7,418 nucleotides of DNA from an uncultured Prevotellaceae bacterium (lineage in GTDB: Bacteria; Bacteroidota; Bacteroidia; Bacteroidales; Bacteroidaceae). The notes beneath the pieces are model-generated. The model saw only the letters and a program-made list of their open reading frames with translations, was not told where the DNA came from and ran no database searches. The stretch covers positions 1 to 7,418 of the forward strand of contig CADCQC010000123.1 of assembly GCA_902803455.1 (NCBI GenBank), in the 5' to 3' direction. Shown in pieces: positions 6,368 to 7,418 of the stretch. The position numbers were made by a program, and so were the translations under genes. The stretch's first letter is position 1, and each line of letters begins with the position of its first letter.

Positions 6368-7418
6368 ATTTCTTGTTATTCTGGCAACCCTCCTGCTGGG
6401 GGTAGCCGCCAATGCGCAAAAGAAAACACCGGAACAGACGGGAGGCGTCTATTACGCCTATCCCGTCAGCCACCGTTTGATAGACCCCACACCTCCTGCG
6501 GGATATGTCCCCTTTTATATCTCCCATTATGGGAGGCACGGTTCTCGCTGGTTGCCTTCCGACAGCCGTTACGAATGGGTGCTTGAACAGTTTGGTGACA
6601 AGAACAACCTGACAGCAGAGGGAAAGAAGTTGCGCAAACAACTTCAGAAAATATGGCGTAACGCCCGTGGCAATGGCGGACAGCTCACGCCCCTCGGCGG
6701 ACAGCAGCATCAAGCCATCGCCGACCGCATGGTGACATCCTTCCCCCAAGTGTTTGCGGATGATGCGCAGATCCGTGCCCGTTCCAGTGTGGTGAACCGC
6801 TGCAGGACCAGTATGCAACATTTCATCTCAGGCATCCATTCCCTGCGGCCGTCATTGCACATAGACAGCGCCACAGACTCTGCCGATATGAACTATATCG
6901 CCTACACCACGCCGGCTCTCAAAGAGATAGAGAAAGGGCCTTTTACCAAGATGTACGGCACACCGGATAGGTTGCTGCGCCTCCTGTTTAAAGATCCTTC
7001 TGCGGTCAACCGGCCCGAGTATCTTATGGGAGAGTTGCACACCATCGCCTCCGACCTCCAGGATGTCACGGATCCCCGCCTGCGGCATGTCAGCCTCTAC
7101 TGGCTGTTTACCAATGCGGAGATGGAGGATATCTATGAGCGCAACAACGAGCGCATGGCCTACTGCAACGGCAGTGATCCCCGCACAGGAGGCGAACCGG
7201 CACGGTCGGCATGCTCCCTGTGGTATGACATCGAGACCAAAGCCGACGCGGCACTTGAGAAGACCGCGCCGTCAGCAGACCTCCGCTTCGGCCACGACAC
7301 CAATCTCTATCGGTTGCTCACCCTGTTGCAGGCCTCTTCCGCCAAGAGTGGAAAGATGGATGAGATCCTACCCATGGGTGCCAATTTGCAGATGATTTTC
7401 TTCCGGCGGTCAAAAGAA
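6360..7418 (+). CDS. Secreted histidine acid phosphatase (histidine phosphatase superfamily, clade 2), 3' end missing
   Basis: Phosphomonoesterase that works through a phospho-histidine intermediate. 353 codons are seen; the frame is still open at the right edge, and the family is usually a little over 400 aa. The N terminus is a signal peptide (MNRFLVILATLLLGVAANA before Gln20), so it acts in the periplasm or outside. The active-site motif is SHYGRHGSRW, with Arg59, nucleophile His60 and Arg63. Arg141, in RARSSVVNRC, fits the second conserved phosphate-binding arginine. The distal motif GHDTNL supplies His312 and Asp313, the HD pair of phytase-type members rather than the HAE of MINPP-type ones. 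Substrates in the superfamily range from phytate to sugar phosphates, and this one cannot be told from sequence. Overlap with the GH92 gene suggests a sugar-phosphate or phosphoglycan role (inference). Confidence 0.9.
   Translation, partial: MNRFLVILATLLLGVAANAQKKTPEQTGGVYYAYPVSHRLIDPTPPAGYVPFYISHYGRHGSRWLPSDSRYEWVLEQFGDKNNLTAEGKKLRKQLQKIWRNARGNGGQLTPLGGQQHQAIADRMVTSFPQVFADDAQIRARSSVVNRCRTSMQHFISGIHSLRPSLHIDSATDSADMNYIAYTTPALKEIEKGPFTKMYGTPDRLLRLLFKDPSAVNRPEYLMGELHTIASDLQDVTDPRLRHVSLYWLFTNAEMEDIYERNNERMAYCNGSDPRTGGEPARSACSLWYDIETKADAALEKTAPSADLRFGHDTNLYRLLTLLQASSAKSGKMDEILPMGANLQMIFFRRSKE

Overview
The window looks like part of a polysaccharide-utilisation locus (PUL) from a member of the Bacteroidales. 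The evidence is a SusC/SusD-type outer-membrane pair followed by a secreted GH92-type glycosidase and a secreted histidine phosphatase, together with a promoter of the Bacteroidetes type (TTTG, 20 nt, TAAATTTG). The fairly GC-rich, C/G-ending codon use would suit a Prevotella-like or related genus, but the genus cannot be fixed from this sequence. All real genes read on the + strand.

Layout: (1) bases 1-1919, the 3' part of a SusC-like TonB-dependent transporter, cut by the left window edge. Unusually, its barrel is followed in the same frame by a linker, a short leucine-zipper-like coiled coil and a complete OmpA-type peptidoglycan-binding domain. (2) 1941-3608, a SusD-like surface lipoprotein, 21 nt downstream and presumably co-transcribed. 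(3) 3609-3748, a gap holding a 13-bp hairpin and then a good Bacteroidetes promoter almost touching the next start codon. (4) 3749-6367, a secreted GH92-family alpha-mannosidase with about 170 unrecognised C-terminal residues. (5) 6360-7418, the start of a secreted histidine acid phosphatase that overlaps the glycosidase stop by 8 nt and runs off the right edge.

Working model (inference): SusC and SusD capture and import a mannose-containing glycan, the GH92 enzyme trims alpha-mannosyl residues, and the translationally coupled phosphatase removes phosphate, either from phosphorylated mannan or N-glycan or from an unrelated phosphate ester. The two most noteworthy points are the SusC-OmpA fusion, which would tether a glycan importer to peptidoglycan, and the extra C-terminal domain of the GH92 protein. 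No RNA genes, mobile elements, CRISPR arrays or long repeats were seen.
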